Below are positions 14,684 through 22,508 of a stretch of 24,206 bases of DNA, one piece after another (within the stretch, counting starts at the first letter, position 1; every line of letters starts with the position of its first letter). The stretch is from assembly GCA_036803025.1 (NCBI GenBank), contig DAIRVC010000022.1:1-24206 (forward strand), written 5' to 3'. The DNA is from DAIRVC01 sp036803025. GTDB taxonomy: Bacteria; Chloroflexota; Anaerolineae; Anaerolineales; E44-bin32. The notes beneath the pieces were generated by a model. The model was not told where the DNA came from, ran no database searches, and saw only the letters and a list, made by a program, of their open reading frames with translations. A program made the translations under genes and the position numbers.

Positions 14684-15691
14684 ATGGCGGATCACGATCT
14701 TGTCGTCGAGGTCAAGGAACGGCATACCGCCGGACTGCTCGCCCGGCCGAACGTGGTCGGCGTGGGCGTCGGCTACAAGACCGTCGGGAACGAGCGGGCC
14801 GGTCCGTTGAGCGTGGTCGCCTTGGTGCACACCAAGATGCCGCGCGCCGCCCTCAGTGAAGGTGCGCTTGTGCCGGCCGAGTTGGACGGTGTGCCGACCG
14901 ACGTCGTCGAGGTCGGACATCTGCGTCCGCTGCAGGCGCGCAGCGGCCGCTGGCGCCCGGCCCCGGGCGGCGTGAGCCTCGGACACTACCAGGTCACGGC
15001 CGGCACGTTGGGTTGTTGGGTGCGGGACCGGAGCAGCGGCCGGCCGCTGCTGCTTTCCAACAACCACGTGCTCGCCGACGGCAACGCCGCACAGCCGGGA
15101 GATGCGATCCTGCAGCCAGGCGCGCTCGATGGCGGTCGTCAGCCTGGGGACATCCTGGCCCGTCTGGAACGGTTCCAGCCTCTGCTCTTCCAGACCGCGG
15201 CGGTCGAGTCAGGGATCGCCGCCTGGGTGGTGGCGGCCCTGAATGCGTGCTCGCGGATCCTCGGCGGCCGACATTCATTCCGAGTCTCGGCCGTTGACCC
15301 ACAGGCGGTCAACCGAGTGGACGCAGCCGTGGCCCGGCCGGTCGACGCCGCTGCGGTGCGCAGTGACATCCTTGAGATTGGCGCAGTTGAGGGGACGGCT
15401 CCGGCCAGCCTGGGCATGGCCGTCCGCAAGTCCGGCCGCTCAACCGGCCTGACGACCGGGACGGTCCAGGTGTTGGAGACCACCGTACAGGTATCATACG
15501 GGGAGGGCCGGCAGGCGCGCTTCGAGCGCCAGATCGTCACGACACCGATGTCGAGCCCCGGTGACTCGGGCTCGCTACTGGTGGAGGCCGAGTCGGCGCG
15601 GGGGGTCGGCCTGCTGTTCGCCGGCTCGGACCAGTCGACGATCCACAACCCGATTGAGGCCGTTCTGGATGCCCTGGTGATCGATCTATGA
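14684..15691 (+). CDS. Trypsin-like serine protease with an N-terminal accessory domain
   Basis: A 335-residue chymotrypsin-fold protein without a signal peptide or membrane helix, so probably cytosolic. The start ATG has a strong GGGAGGGG (14673-14680) three bases upstream. Residues ~10-88 form a separate domain with the pattern PNVVGVGVGYK, then a strand ALVHTKMP and DGVPTDVVEVG-x-x-RP. The protease domain follows with H128 in LLSNNHVLAD, probable D213 in NRVDAAVARP and S295 in SPGDSGSL. The triad order and GDSGS motif support an active peptidase; the aspartate is assigned by position only. The segment between H128 and D213 includes a hydrophobic stretch around AAWVVAALNA. The stop overlaps the start of the next gene (ATGA), which encodes a free copy of the N-terminal domain. 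Substrate and role are unknown. Confidence 0.85.
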   Translation: MADHDLVVEVKERHTAGLLARPNVVGVGVGYKTVGNERAGPLSVVALVHTKMPRAALSEGALVPAELDGVPTDVVEVGHLRPLQARSGRWRPAPGGVSLGHYQVTAGTLGCWVRDRSSGRPLLLSNNHVLADGNAAQPGDAILQPGALDGGRQPGDILARLERFQPLLFQTAAVESGIAAWVVAALNACSRILGGRHSFRVSAVDPQAVNRVDAAVARPVDAAAVRSDILEIGAVEGTAPASLGMAVRKSGRSTGLTTGTVQVLETTVQVSYGEGRQARFERQIVTTPMSSPGDSGSLLVEAESARGVGLLFAGSDQSTIHNPIEAVLDALVIDL

Positions 15692-15978
15692 TTGGCGAAG
15701 ACCCATCCGAGAGCGAAGACTGGCAGCGCCTGCAGGCGGTCCGCCGGGAGCATGAGGACGAGCTCCTGAGCCTCCCGAATGTCGTCGGGCTGGGCATTGG
15801 ATTGAGGAAGCGGCGCGGCCGACCGACCGGCGAACTGGCGCTGGTTGTGATAGTCTCGCGCAAGGTCCCTTCGGCCGAGCTTGCGCCGGAGGAGCGCATC
15901 CCGTCCGAGATCGAGGGCGTGCTGATCGACGTTCAGGAAATGGGTGAGATCCGACCGCAGGCGGAGGCCGGCGCGTGA
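15688..15978 (+). CDS. Free-standing copy of the protease N-terminal domain
   Basis: A 96-residue soluble protein whose ATG overlaps the TGA of the protease (ATGA), implying translational coupling. Residues ~19-92 align by eye over their whole length with residues ~10-88 of the protease. Shared positions include LLxxPNVVGxGxG, a charged turn, a hydrophobic strand (ELALVVIVSRKVP), a loop with P-x-E/A-x-x-G-V-x-x-D-V-x-E-x-G and a final RP. There are no catalytic residues and no signal peptide. The pattern suggests domain duplication, with the free copy perhaps acting as a trans-acting inhibitor, folding helper or subunit of the protease. The homology is seen directly; the role is inference. 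No named family is claimed. Confidence 0.85.
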   Translation: MIGEDPSESEDWQRLQAVRREHEDELLSLPNVVGLGIGLRKRRGRPTGELALVVIVSRKVPSAELAPEERIPSEIEGVLIDVQEMGEIRPQAEAGA

Positions 15979-16263
15979 GCCGGGGCGGCGCCAGCCTGCG
16001 AATTCGCCGATCAGACTCCTTCTGGGACGGGTGGCGGACGAGCGCGCGATCGTGGCGCCGGCTTCTGGGCGCCGTCGACCCTCCGGCCAGGGAAGGCTCC
16101 CCCGGCGCTGCGCGGGGAGGCCGGGCAACGGGCGGCACTGGGCCGGGCGTCAACGGCCGCAAAGGGAGGTGAAACGCCGTTCCTTCGTGGTTGGGCACCA
16201 CCCTGCAGCTTGCGCGTAAATTGTGGCGCGGTTGAACGACCAACAGCATGAGGAGGTATAACC
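15979..16263 (+). other. Intergenic region with a weak promoter
   Basis: A 285-base gap. A TAAATT box (16217-16222) could be a -10 element, with TTGGGC (16191-16196) as a poor, widely spaced (20-base) -35. An imperfect GC-rich stem (GGCTCCCC near 16096, GGGGAGGCC near 16114) lacks a T-run. Short open frames here look non-coding. Confidence 0.4.
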
Positions 16264-17919
16264 ATGGTCGGTAGACTACAGACGTTCTTGCGCTCCGCTC
16301 TCACCATCACGGCAGCCTTCGTCCTCACACTCCCCTCGGCGGCCTGGGCGCAGACTCCCGAGACTACGCAGATCACCATTGTCAGCACGAATGACTTCCA
16401 CGGTGCGCTGGTCGGCCGCGTCCAGTCCTGGTCTCACGGCGACATGGTCGGCGGGTTGGACTGGATCGCTGGCTACATCAACATCGTGCGCGAGGAAAAC
16501 CCCGGCGGCGTGTTGTGGCTGGATGCCGGCGATTCGATGCAGGGCACCTTGATCTCCAACCACTTCCTGGGAGCCTCGACGATGGAGGCCTACAACGCCG
16601 CAGGTGTGCGGGCGATGGCGCTCGGGAACCATGAGTTCGATTGGGGCCAGGAAGTCCTGCAGGATCGACAGGACCAGGCTGAGTTCCCCTTCCTGGCGGC
16701 CAACATCTTCCGGGCCAAGCAACACGGCAACCCGGCGGCAGGGCATGCCGGGCGCCCGCACTGGGCCAGGCCCTACACGCTGCTGGAGGCCAACGGTGTC
16801 AGCGTCGGGGTGATCGGCATCGCCAACCCCGAGACACCCTCGATCACCAACCCGACCAACGTAGACGACCTGGTCTTCACCGATCCGGTGCAGGCCGTCA
16901 ACGATGTGCTGCCGGAGGTTGAAGGGGAAGGGGCGACCATGATTGTGGTCCTGGCCCATATTGGCGGATTCTTCCCCGACTTCGCCGGACTGACGGATTT
17001 CGTGTGCGGCCTGGATCCTGAGAGAGTCGACCTAGTCGTCAGCGGGCACACGCACTCCCGGATCGATGATGTCATCTGCGACATCCCCGTGGTCCAGTCG
17101 TACTCGAGCGGGACGGCCTTCAGCCGTGTGGACTTCACTGTGGACTCGGCCACCGGTGAGGTCGTCAGCTACCAGATGAATTCCCGGCCGACGGACGTCT
17201 ATCAAACCTGGAACGGCGGCCCGGCCACCTATCGCCGCTGGGATACGGGCGCGGCACAGATCGTCGCAGCCGATCCGGAGGTGGCCTCCATCATCGACTT
17301 CTACGAGGCGCAGGTCCAGGCGATCATGAACGAGGTCGTCGGCGAAACGACCGCGGCCATCACGCGCAACTATCGCTATGAGTCGGCCATGGGAGACTGG
17401 GTGACCGATATCATGCACGCCTACGACCCCGGGATCGACTTCGCTTTCACCAACAGCGGCGGGCTGAGGGCCGACATCAACGCCGGGCCGATCACTTTCG
17501 GCGAGGTCTTCGAGGCGCAGCCGTTCGACAACACACTGGTCGTTGTCGAGCTCGACGGGGCCGAGGTCCGGCAGGTGCTGGAGGAAGGCGTCACCGGGCA
17601 GCACGGTGTCATCCAGGTGTCCGGACTGAGGTTCACGTTCGACTACGATGCCGCCCCGGGAAGCCGGATCATCGGCGACGTGATCGATCTGAGCACGGGG
17701 CTGCCGCTGGATCCGGCCGCGATCTACTATGTGGCGGTGAACGACTTCATGGCCAGCGGCGGCGATCACTATGCGACCCTGCCACTCAACCCGCAGGTCA
17801 ACTCGTACGTCCTGGTGCGGGATCTGATCGTCAACTGGGTGAGGGCTCACTCGCCTTTCACGCCGCCGGACCCGGCGGTCGAGCTCAGAATCACCGCACT
17901 CGGGACGCCGCCCGCCTGA
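16264..17919 (+). CDS. Secreted 5'-nucleotidase / UshA-type metallophosphatase
   Basis: A 551-residue exported enzyme expected to hydrolyse nucleotides or related phosphate esters outside the membrane. The ATG at 16264 has AGGAGGT (16251-16257) six bases upstream, the strongest ribosome site in the window. The signal peptide ends at about A29 (PSAAWA). The metallophosphatase domain carries N43-D-F-H46-G, DAGDSMQGT, G121-N-H123-E-F-D-W-G, VVLAHIGG and S260-G-H-T-H264, the full set of two-metal ligands. The 5'-nucleotidase C-terminal domain follows from about residue 350, with N397-S-G-G-L-R and NDFMASGGDHYA (near 495-504) for substrate binding. No C-terminal membrane anchor or sorting motif is seen, so it is likely soluble after export. 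A small gene follows 19 bases later. Which nucleotide it prefers cannot be told. Confidence 0.92.
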   Translation: MVGRLQTFLRSALTITAAFVLTLPSAAWAQTPETTQITIVSTNDFHGALVGRVQSWSHGDMVGGLDWIAGYINIVREENPGGVLWLDAGDSMQGTLISNHFLGASTMEAYNAAGVRAMALGNHEFDWGQEVLQDRQDQAEFPFLAANIFRAKQHGNPAAGHAGRPHWARPYTLLEANGVSVGVIGIANPETPSITNPTNVDDLVFTDPVQAVNDVLPEVEGEGATMIVVLAHIGGFFPDFAGLTDFVCGLDPERVDLVVSGHTHSRIDDVICDIPVVQSYSSGTAFSRVDFTVDSATGEVVSYQMNSRPTDVYQTWNGGPATYRRWDTGAAQIVAADPEVASIIDFYEAQVQAIMNEVVGETTAAITRNYRYESAMGDWVTDIMHAYDPGIDFAFTNSGGLRADINAGPITFGEVFEAQPFDNTLVVVELDGAEVRQVLEEGVTGQHGVIQVSGLRFTFDYDAAPGSRIIGDVIDLSTGLPLDPAAIYYVAVNDFMASGGDHYATLPLNPQVNSYVLVRDLIVNWVRAHSPFTPPDPAVELRITALGTPPA

Positions 17920-17938
17920 GCCAGACAGGAAGGCAAGC

Positions 17939-18232
17939 ATGCCCAACCGACCGCCTCGTCTCTGGCTTGCCTGGTTGTCTCGTCGGCGGCGAATCACGTT
18001 CTATGTGGACGACCGGCCCTTCCGGCGCTGGTACGGCACCACGGTCGAACAGGCGCTGACCGCCCATGACCAGCAGCTCCTGGAACCGATCCGGGAGGGC
18101 CGGGCGTGGATCACCGACGCCCGGGGAGACCGAGTGGGCTTGGGCGGCACTGTGGAGGACGGCGCGCGGCTGTACGTCCGCTATCCGGGCGCGACCCCAT
18201 CGCAGGCCGGGGAACAACCGCCTGCCCGGTAG
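17939..18232 (+). CDS. Small uncharacterised protein, possibly beta-grasp-like
   Basis: A 97-residue protein with AGGAAGG (17927-17933) five bases before its ATG and only 19 bases after the nucleotidase stop, so probably co-transcribed. The core, residues ~18-82, reads as short strands and one helix: ITFYVDDRPF, a turn, TTVEQALTAHD, then WITDARGDRVGLGGTVEDGARLYVRY. The order strand-strand-helix-strand and the closing 'EDGARLYV' resemble small beta-grasp (ThiS/MoaD-like) proteins. The C-terminal Gly-Gly of true sulfur carriers is absent, so that chemistry is unlikely. The N-terminus has a short hydrophobic stretch followed by arginines (LWLAWLSRRRR) that could touch a membrane. The C-terminal tail is Pro/Gln-rich. 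I do not assign a function. Confidence 0.7.
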   Translation: MPNRPPRLWLAWLSRRRRITFYVDDRPFRRWYGTTVEQALTAHDQQLLEPIREGRAWITDARGDRVGLGGTVEDGARLYVRYPGATPSQAGEQPPAR

Positions 18233-18285
18233 CCGCCGCTCGGCCGCCACCAGGATCCCGCGCTGAAGGATTGCGCGTCATCAGG

Positions 18286-18320
18286 ACTGCCGGCCACTCC
18301 TGCGCCGAGTGGCCGGCAGT
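18286..18320 (+). terminator. Bidirectional hairpin between convergent genes
   Basis: ACTGCCGGCCACTC (18286-18299) and its exact complement (18307-18320) form a 14-bp stem with a 7-base loop. It sits 53 bases after the small-protein stop and 19 bases beyond the minus-strand monooxygenase stop, so it can serve both directions. On the plus strand it is followed by a T-containing tail (CGAGCTTCTT). Confidence 0.75.
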
Positions 18321-18339
18321 CGAGCTTCTTACTCGCGGC

Positions 18340-19575
18340 TCAGCCCATCCGGTCTTCGATGGCTGCGGCCGTGGAGGCCGCGCTCTCACCGACGCCCATC
18401 AGCAGCCCGGACTTGCGTTGATCCAACCACGACATGCCAACGAAGTACAGGCCGGGGAACTCGGTCACTCCGGATTTCTGAATCGGGTATCCGTTGCTCT
18501 CGAGGGCCGGCAGCTTCACGAATCGAAAGTCGAACGCGTAGCCAATCGCCCATACGATCGAATGGATCCCGGAGGCGCGCACGTCGAGCGCGCCGGCCTC
18601 TGCCACTGCGTAACCGTCGCGCTGCGCCGGCACTGACTCGGCTGGCGCGCTCGACCCGGACCGATCGATGAACGCGTCGATCTTGCCCAACATCTCGGCC
18701 TCGAAGGCGTCCGCCTTGGCCAGGTTGGCCTTCAAGTCGCCGGCCAGCCTCAGCCGAGCCCCACGTCCATCCGTCAGCCGGCCCAGCAAGTGGACGCCGT
18801 CCCGTGCGAGCTGATGCAGGTTGAGGGTGTGACCGCCGCCTCGCCCGCTCAGATGCGGGTTGCCGGCGAAACGGGCTGCGGGGGAGGGGAGCGTGTCGGC
18901 CGTCTGATCGAAGAAGCCGATCAGCCTCAGCCATTCGAAGATGTCCTTGCCGCGGTAGCGACGAGGGACTCGGCCGGCGCTGCCGACCGACAGAAACACG
19001 CGGCGGCCACTCTGCTGAAGCTCCTCGGCGATCTGGCAGCCGGACTGTGCGCTTCCGACGACCAGCACCGCTCCGGGCGGGAGCGCAGCCGGATTGCGAT
19101 ACGCATTGGAGTGAATCTGAGTCAGCTCAGGAGTCAGGGCCGCGGCGAAGCGTGGGAGCTTGGGGCGCTGATAGACGCCGGTGGCGATGACGACGTTGCG
19201 CGCCACCCACGCGGCACCGCCGGCTCGAATTCGGTAGTGTCGACCGTCCGGCGTCGATTCGAGCGACTCTGCCCGGACACCGTATTGAACCGGAAGTCGG
19301 TGGTCGGTTGCGTAGCGCTCGAAGCGGGCGACGATCTCGTCGCGCGGCATGAACCCGTCCGGCGACGGTCCATCGTACTCCCCGCCAGGCAGCCGGAACG
19401 TCCAGTTGGGCGAGACCAGTGTGAACGAATCCCAGCGGCCGTTGCGCCAGGCGTTGCCGGCCTGCGCGGCCTGCTCGAGGACGATGTGTTCGCGGCCTTG
19501 CTGCTTCAGGAAGTAGCTGGTGGCCAGGCCTGCCTGGCCACCGCCAATGATCACGGATTCGATCTGTTCAGTCAC
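18340..19575 (-). CDS. Flavin-containing monooxygenase-like FAD/NAD(P)H oxidoreductase
   Basis: A 411-residue two-dinucleotide-fold protein. The FAD loop is G11-G-G-Q-A-G16 near the N-terminus and the NAD(P)H loop is GSAQSG, within VVGSAQSGCQIAEE near residue 175. The segment WRNGRWDSFTLVSPNW and the VIATGVYQRPKLP strand are typical of CzcO/FMO-like proteins annotated as putative flavin monooxygenases. The end PGLYFVGMSWLDQRKSGLLMGVGE matches the conserved C-terminal FAD segment. No ATG fits the start; candidates are TTG 19584, GTG 19581 and GTG 19575 (minus-strand coordinates). I chose GTG 19575 because it gives the usual short N-terminus before the FAD strand and a GGGA lies about 9 bases upstream. 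No helpful neighbours indicate the substrate. Confidence 0.85.
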   Translation of the reverse strand: MTEQIESVIIGGGQAGLATSYFLKQQGREHIVLEQAAQAGNAWRNGRWDSFTLVSPNWTFRLPGGEYDGPSPDGFMPRDEIVARFERYATDHRLPVQYGVRAESLESTPDGRHYRIRAGGAAWVARNVVIATGVYQRPKLPRFAAALTPELTQIHSNAYRNPAALPPGAVLVVGSAQSGCQIAEELQQSGRRVFLSVGSAGRVPRRYRGKDIFEWLRLIGFFDQTADTLPSPAARFAGNPHLSGRGGGHTLNLHQLARDGVHLLGRLTDGRGARLRLAGDLKANLAKADAFEAEMLGKIDAFIDRSGSSAPAESVPAQRDGYAVAEAGALDVRASGIHSIVWAIGYAFDFRFVKLPALESNGYPIQKSGVTEFPGLYFVGMSWLDQRKSGLLMGVGESAASTAAAIEDRMG

Positions 19576-19858
19576 ACACACCAATCCCGGTATGCGCCCG
19601 GCAAACCGAACAAGAGGACATCGCCACCGTCACTCCAGGCGCCCAAGGTAATCCTAACTCGAATTGTCCAGATTGGGGAGGTGGCGCCTGTTGGAGCCCT
19701 GTGCGCTGGGGTGCCTTCGCTCGGCGATCTACGGAGACGGATCGAGGCCGCCTGCCACGCGGCCTCAGGCGGGCGCCGGCCACCAATGGATCGACCTGGC
19801 GTGCTTGTCAGCGGCAATGGGCCATGGGCGCTGGAGTGCGACGCCCGCAGCCCCGGGG
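19576..19858 (-). other. Intergenic region with a stem-loop
   Basis: A 283-base gap between two minus-strand genes. GAGGCCGC (19744-19751) and GCGGCCTC (19759-19766) form a perfect 8-bp stem with a 7-base loop, possibly ending the upstream unit, but without a T-run. No convincing promoter for the monooxygenase gene was found and no coding frame is supported. Confidence 0.4.
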
Positions 19859-20026
19859 CTAGCCGCGCTCGCCGCGCCCGGAGGTTAGCCTGTAGACCAA
19901 TGCCCCGATCAGTGCACCGACGACCACGCCGGTGGTCACGTCAATCCAGCCGCCCCACCTCAGCGCGACGCTTCCCACGATGCCTCCGAGCAAGGCCAGG
20001 GCGCCGATCCAGTAGGCGGGCTTCAT
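19859..20026 (-). CDS. 55-residue membrane protein coupled to the acylase
   Basis: A small gene whose ATG (20026-20024) overlaps the acylase stop by one base (TGATG), with GGAGGGA just upstream inside the end of the acylase gene. The product starts MKPAYWIGALALLGG. It has two glycine-rich hydrophobic segments (residues ~4-22 and ~29-47) around a short R-W-G-G-W turn, then a charged end RLTSGRGERG. It therefore looks like a two-helix hairpin in the membrane. No family is recognised. The clean start/stop coupling, ribosome site and hydrophobic pattern support it as real despite its size. It could anchor, assist or regulate the acylase, or be unrelated to it. Confidence 0.72.
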   Translation of the reverse strand: MKPAYWIGALALLGGIVGSVALRWGGWIDVTTGVVVGALIGALVYRLTSGRGERG

Positions 20027-22428
20027 CACTTCCCTCCGGTTGGCTTCGATCCAGGTTCCGGCACGGCGGGCTCCAGATTCAGGCGGCCTTCCAGGTCACG
20101 TTCCACCTGCTGGCGCGTCCACAGCATCGGGTGCAGCCGGCCTTCGCTCCACGGCGCCGCAAGGTCAGCGTAGTGCGGACTGCCGAGCTGCCCCGACTGG
20201 CCGGGGACGTACATGACCTGCGAGCGGGAAAGATCGCCGAGGTCGATGATCTCTCGGAAGCTCGGCGCCCAGCCCTTGTTGTCGTAGGGATCGTTCGGGA
20301 CAATGGCCGTCTGCAAGGGTGTGTCCGTGTCGCCGCCGACCGGGAGCGGGCCGACGTTGAAGACGCGGTCGAGCGGCTTCTGCATGGCCATGGCATGTGC
20401 GATCGGGGCGCGATGCAGGCGGCCCCACTGCCAATTGGCTGTCTCCGGGCCGCGCTGTGCTCGCAGCCAGGCGATCGCCTCGCGCAGCGATCGCTCCAGG
20501 ACGGCCTGCCGCCCGCCGGCCTGGGCCACCCACCAGGACCGGTCGTCGGCCAGCATGCGCAGCATGGCGACCGTGTCGTGACCATACAGCTCGCTGCCGG
20601 CCATCAGCAGCGGATGGAACCCCTGGCCCATCACGCTTGATGTCAAGTCGGGGCCGAGACCCGGCTCCAGCAAGTTGCGCACCAGGATGTAGCGGACGAC
20701 CTCGTAGACCGTCCCGCCGACCGTGTCGGTCGTCAGCCTGCCGTCCCAGGCGCGCAGAAGCTCAAGCCCGGTGCGCACGTCCGGGTCCGCAGACTGGAAT
20801 CCCTCCAGGGCGGCCACGAACTCGCGGCCGGGAATGCAGGTGACATCCATCTGCATGCGGGCGAAATCGTCCGGCCCGATCCGATCGGTGGAGCTCAGGA
20901 TCTCACTCAGGCGGCGACTGCGGTAGCCGTTCATCCACACGCTGCCCAGGAAATAGGGGTAGTCATCCGGCACGACCCGGTCATTGGCTGTGACCAGCCA
21001 ACCGCGGGCGGGATTGAACGCGTGCGGCATCGCCTCGAACGGCACCTCGCCCACCCATTCGTATTCGTTTCCCCACCCGGGCGCCGGCGTCATGCCGTCG
21101 CCCTTGGCGCGGATGGGCACTTTCCCGGTCACCCAGTGGCCGATGTTGTGCTGGGTATCGCCGTAGACGACGTTGAGCTGTGGAGCCTCGATCAATCGCA
21201 TGGCCTCGACGAACTCATCCCAGTCGCGAGCCAGGTTCAGCTGGTACCAGCCGCGGATCGCCGGGCAGGGCCTGAGAGCCATCGACTGCACTGCCAGGCG
21301 CTGTTCTGGCGCCCCGACGACGTCGGAGATGATCGGACCGTGCCGCGTGAGGACCACCTCTTCGATGTGCGGATCGGATCGGCCCTTGATGCGGATCGGC
21401 TCCGGGATGATCTCCGCTTCCTGCCATCCGTCCGGCGTGCGATAGCGCTGCGGGTCCTGCGGGTCGAATTCCTCCACGAACAGGTCCTCGCAGTCCGTGA
21501 AGGCGAGCGTCATGCCCCAGGCGACATGGGCATTGTGGCCGACCATCACCAGAGGCACGCCGGGCAGGGAGACTCCGGTCACATCGAGCTCGGCCGCGCA
21601 CAGGTGGACCTCGTACCACAAGGACGGCGTGCTGATGGGCAGATGCATGTCGTTGCACAGGAAGGGGGTTCCGGTCGTCGTCCGTTCGCCGGCCACGACC
21701 CAGCTGTTGCTGCCCAGGCCGCGCTGCAGGAACGGCCCGCGAGCGGCTTGCAGACGGCCATCCTCGGCCAGGCGGTTGAACTCGATGCCTTGCGGCAGGA
21801 TGATGGGGTTGTCCTTGGGGTAGCGCACCTCGAGTTCAGCCGCGGCCTTCTCGCCGACCGCCTGGTGGACTTGAGAGCGAATGATCTCACCATACCAGGC
21901 GTGCGAGAGCTGCCAGATCATGACGCGCGAGAAGGCCAGGCTGTCCAGCGTCTGCCACGGCTCGGGCTTGTGGCCTAGAAGCGTGAACTCGACCGGCATC
22001 TTGGCGCCGGGTGCCTCGAGGTAAGCATTCACGCCTCGGGTGTAGGCTTCGAACCCCGCCCGTAGGTCGGCCTCCATCGCCTGCCAGTCAGCTTCGCCCA
22101 GTCGGCGGAAGCCGAAGGTGCGCACGGCGCGGTCCGTGTCCAGTGCCACCGGCCCGAAGAGCTCGCTCAGTCGACCGGCGGCCGTACGCCGGTTGAGCTC
22201 CATCTGCCATAGGCGGTCCTGGGCGTGGACGAATCCTTGGGCGAAGAACACGTCTTCGGCGTGGCGGGCATACAGGTGCGGCACGCCCCAGCGGTCGCGC
22301 AGCACCTCCACCGGGTCGATCAAGCCGGGGAGGCGCAGCGTTCCATCAATCTGGGGCAGTCGCTTGCGTCCGAGCCAGGTAAGTGCCGCGCGCAGGACCG
22401 ATCCGAGGATGGCATCAGTGGCGGCCAT
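20026..22428 (-). CDS. Penicillin-acylase-family Ntn hydrolase
   Basis: An 800-residue precursor of the penicillin amidase/acyl-homoserine-lactone acylase family, which cleave amide-linked acyl chains. Processing exposes an N-terminal serine nucleophile: here S240 in G-L-G|S-N-S-W, giving an alpha chain of ~239 residues and a beta chain of ~560. Further conserved pieces include RDRWGVPHLYA, FAQGFVHAQDRLWQMELNRR and G-R-L-S-E near the N-terminus, CNDMHL after the nucleophile, and LPGVPLVMVGHNAHVAWGMT. The ATG at 22428 is chosen for AGGAGT (22440-22435) six bases upstream; an earlier in-frame start would add 19 unlikely residues. Unlike most family members it shows no signal peptide. Natural substrate is unknown: beta-lactam side chains, N-acyl homoserine lactones and other acyl amides are all possible. 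Confidence 0.92.
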   Translation of the reverse strand: MAATDAILGSVLRAALTWLGRKRLPQIDGTLRLPGLIDPVEVLRDRWGVPHLYARHAEDVFFAQGFVHAQDRLWQMELNRRTAAGRLSELFGPVALDTDRAVRTFGFRRLGEADWQAMEADLRAGFEAYTRGVNAYLEAPGAKMPVEFTLLGHKPEPWQTLDSLAFSRVMIWQLSHAWYGEIIRSQVHQAVGEKAAAELEVRYPKDNPIILPQGIEFNRLAEDGRLQAARGPFLQRGLGSNSWVVAGERTTTGTPFLCNDMHLPISTPSLWYEVHLCAAELDVTGVSLPGVPLVMVGHNAHVAWGMTLAFTDCEDLFVEEFDPQDPQRYRTPDGWQEAEIIPEPIRIKGRSDPHIEEVVLTRHGPIISDVVGAPEQRLAVQSMALRPCPAIRGWYQLNLARDWDEFVEAMRLIEAPQLNVVYGDTQHNIGHWVTGKVPIRAKGDGMTPAPGWGNEYEWVGEVPFEAMPHAFNPARGWLVTANDRVVPDDYPYFLGSVWMNGYRSRRLSEILSSTDRIGPDDFARMQMDVTCIPGREFVAALEGFQSADPDVRTGLELLRAWDGRLTTDTVGGTVYEVVRYILVRNLLEPGLGPDLTSSVMGQGFHPLLMAGSELYGHDTVAMLRMLADDRSWWVAQAGGRQAVLERSLREAIAWLRAQRGPETANWQWGRLHRAPIAHAMAMQKPLDRVFNVGPLPVGGDTDTPLQTAIVPNDPYDNKGWAPSFREIIDLGDLSRSQVMYVPGQSGQLGSPHYADLAAPWSEGRLHPMLWTRQQVERDLEGRLNLEPAVPEPGSKPTGGK

Positions 22429-22472
22429 GGGGGGACTCCTGGGGCGATGACCGCTGGGGTGCGGTTGAGGAC

Positions 22473-22478
22473 AGTATA
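22473..22478 (-). promoter_or_regulatory. Probable -10 box (TATACT) for the acylase
   Basis: Read on the minus strand, TATACT lies 44 bases before the acylase ATG in the gap after the kinase gene. No good -35 hexamer is seen at 16-19 bases. Confidence 0.45.
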
Positions 22479-22508
22479 GACCCAAACGACCGGCCAGGCG
22501 TTCGAGGG

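Noticed and set aside
15975..16172. Possible 65-residue gene starting with GTG overlapping the small domain gene's stop
   Set aside because: Arg/Gly-rich product without a recognisable pattern, no ribosome site of note, and composition typical of a random frame in GC-rich DNA.
16169..16219. Short peptide frame after AGGGAGGTG (16 residues)
   Set aside because: The purine-rich stretch resembles a ribosome site but the frame is tiny, overlaps the probable -10 region of the nucleotidase gene and has no support.
17939..18232. Sulfur-carrier (ThiS/MoaD) function for the small protein
   Set aside because: The required C-terminal Gly-Gly is absent and no thiamine or molybdopterin genes are nearby; only a loose fold resemblance is kept.
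18790..20640. Long open frame on the plus strand opposite the monooxygenase and acylase
   Set aside because: Antisense to conserved genes and crosses their boundaries and a non-coding gap; no recognisable domain.
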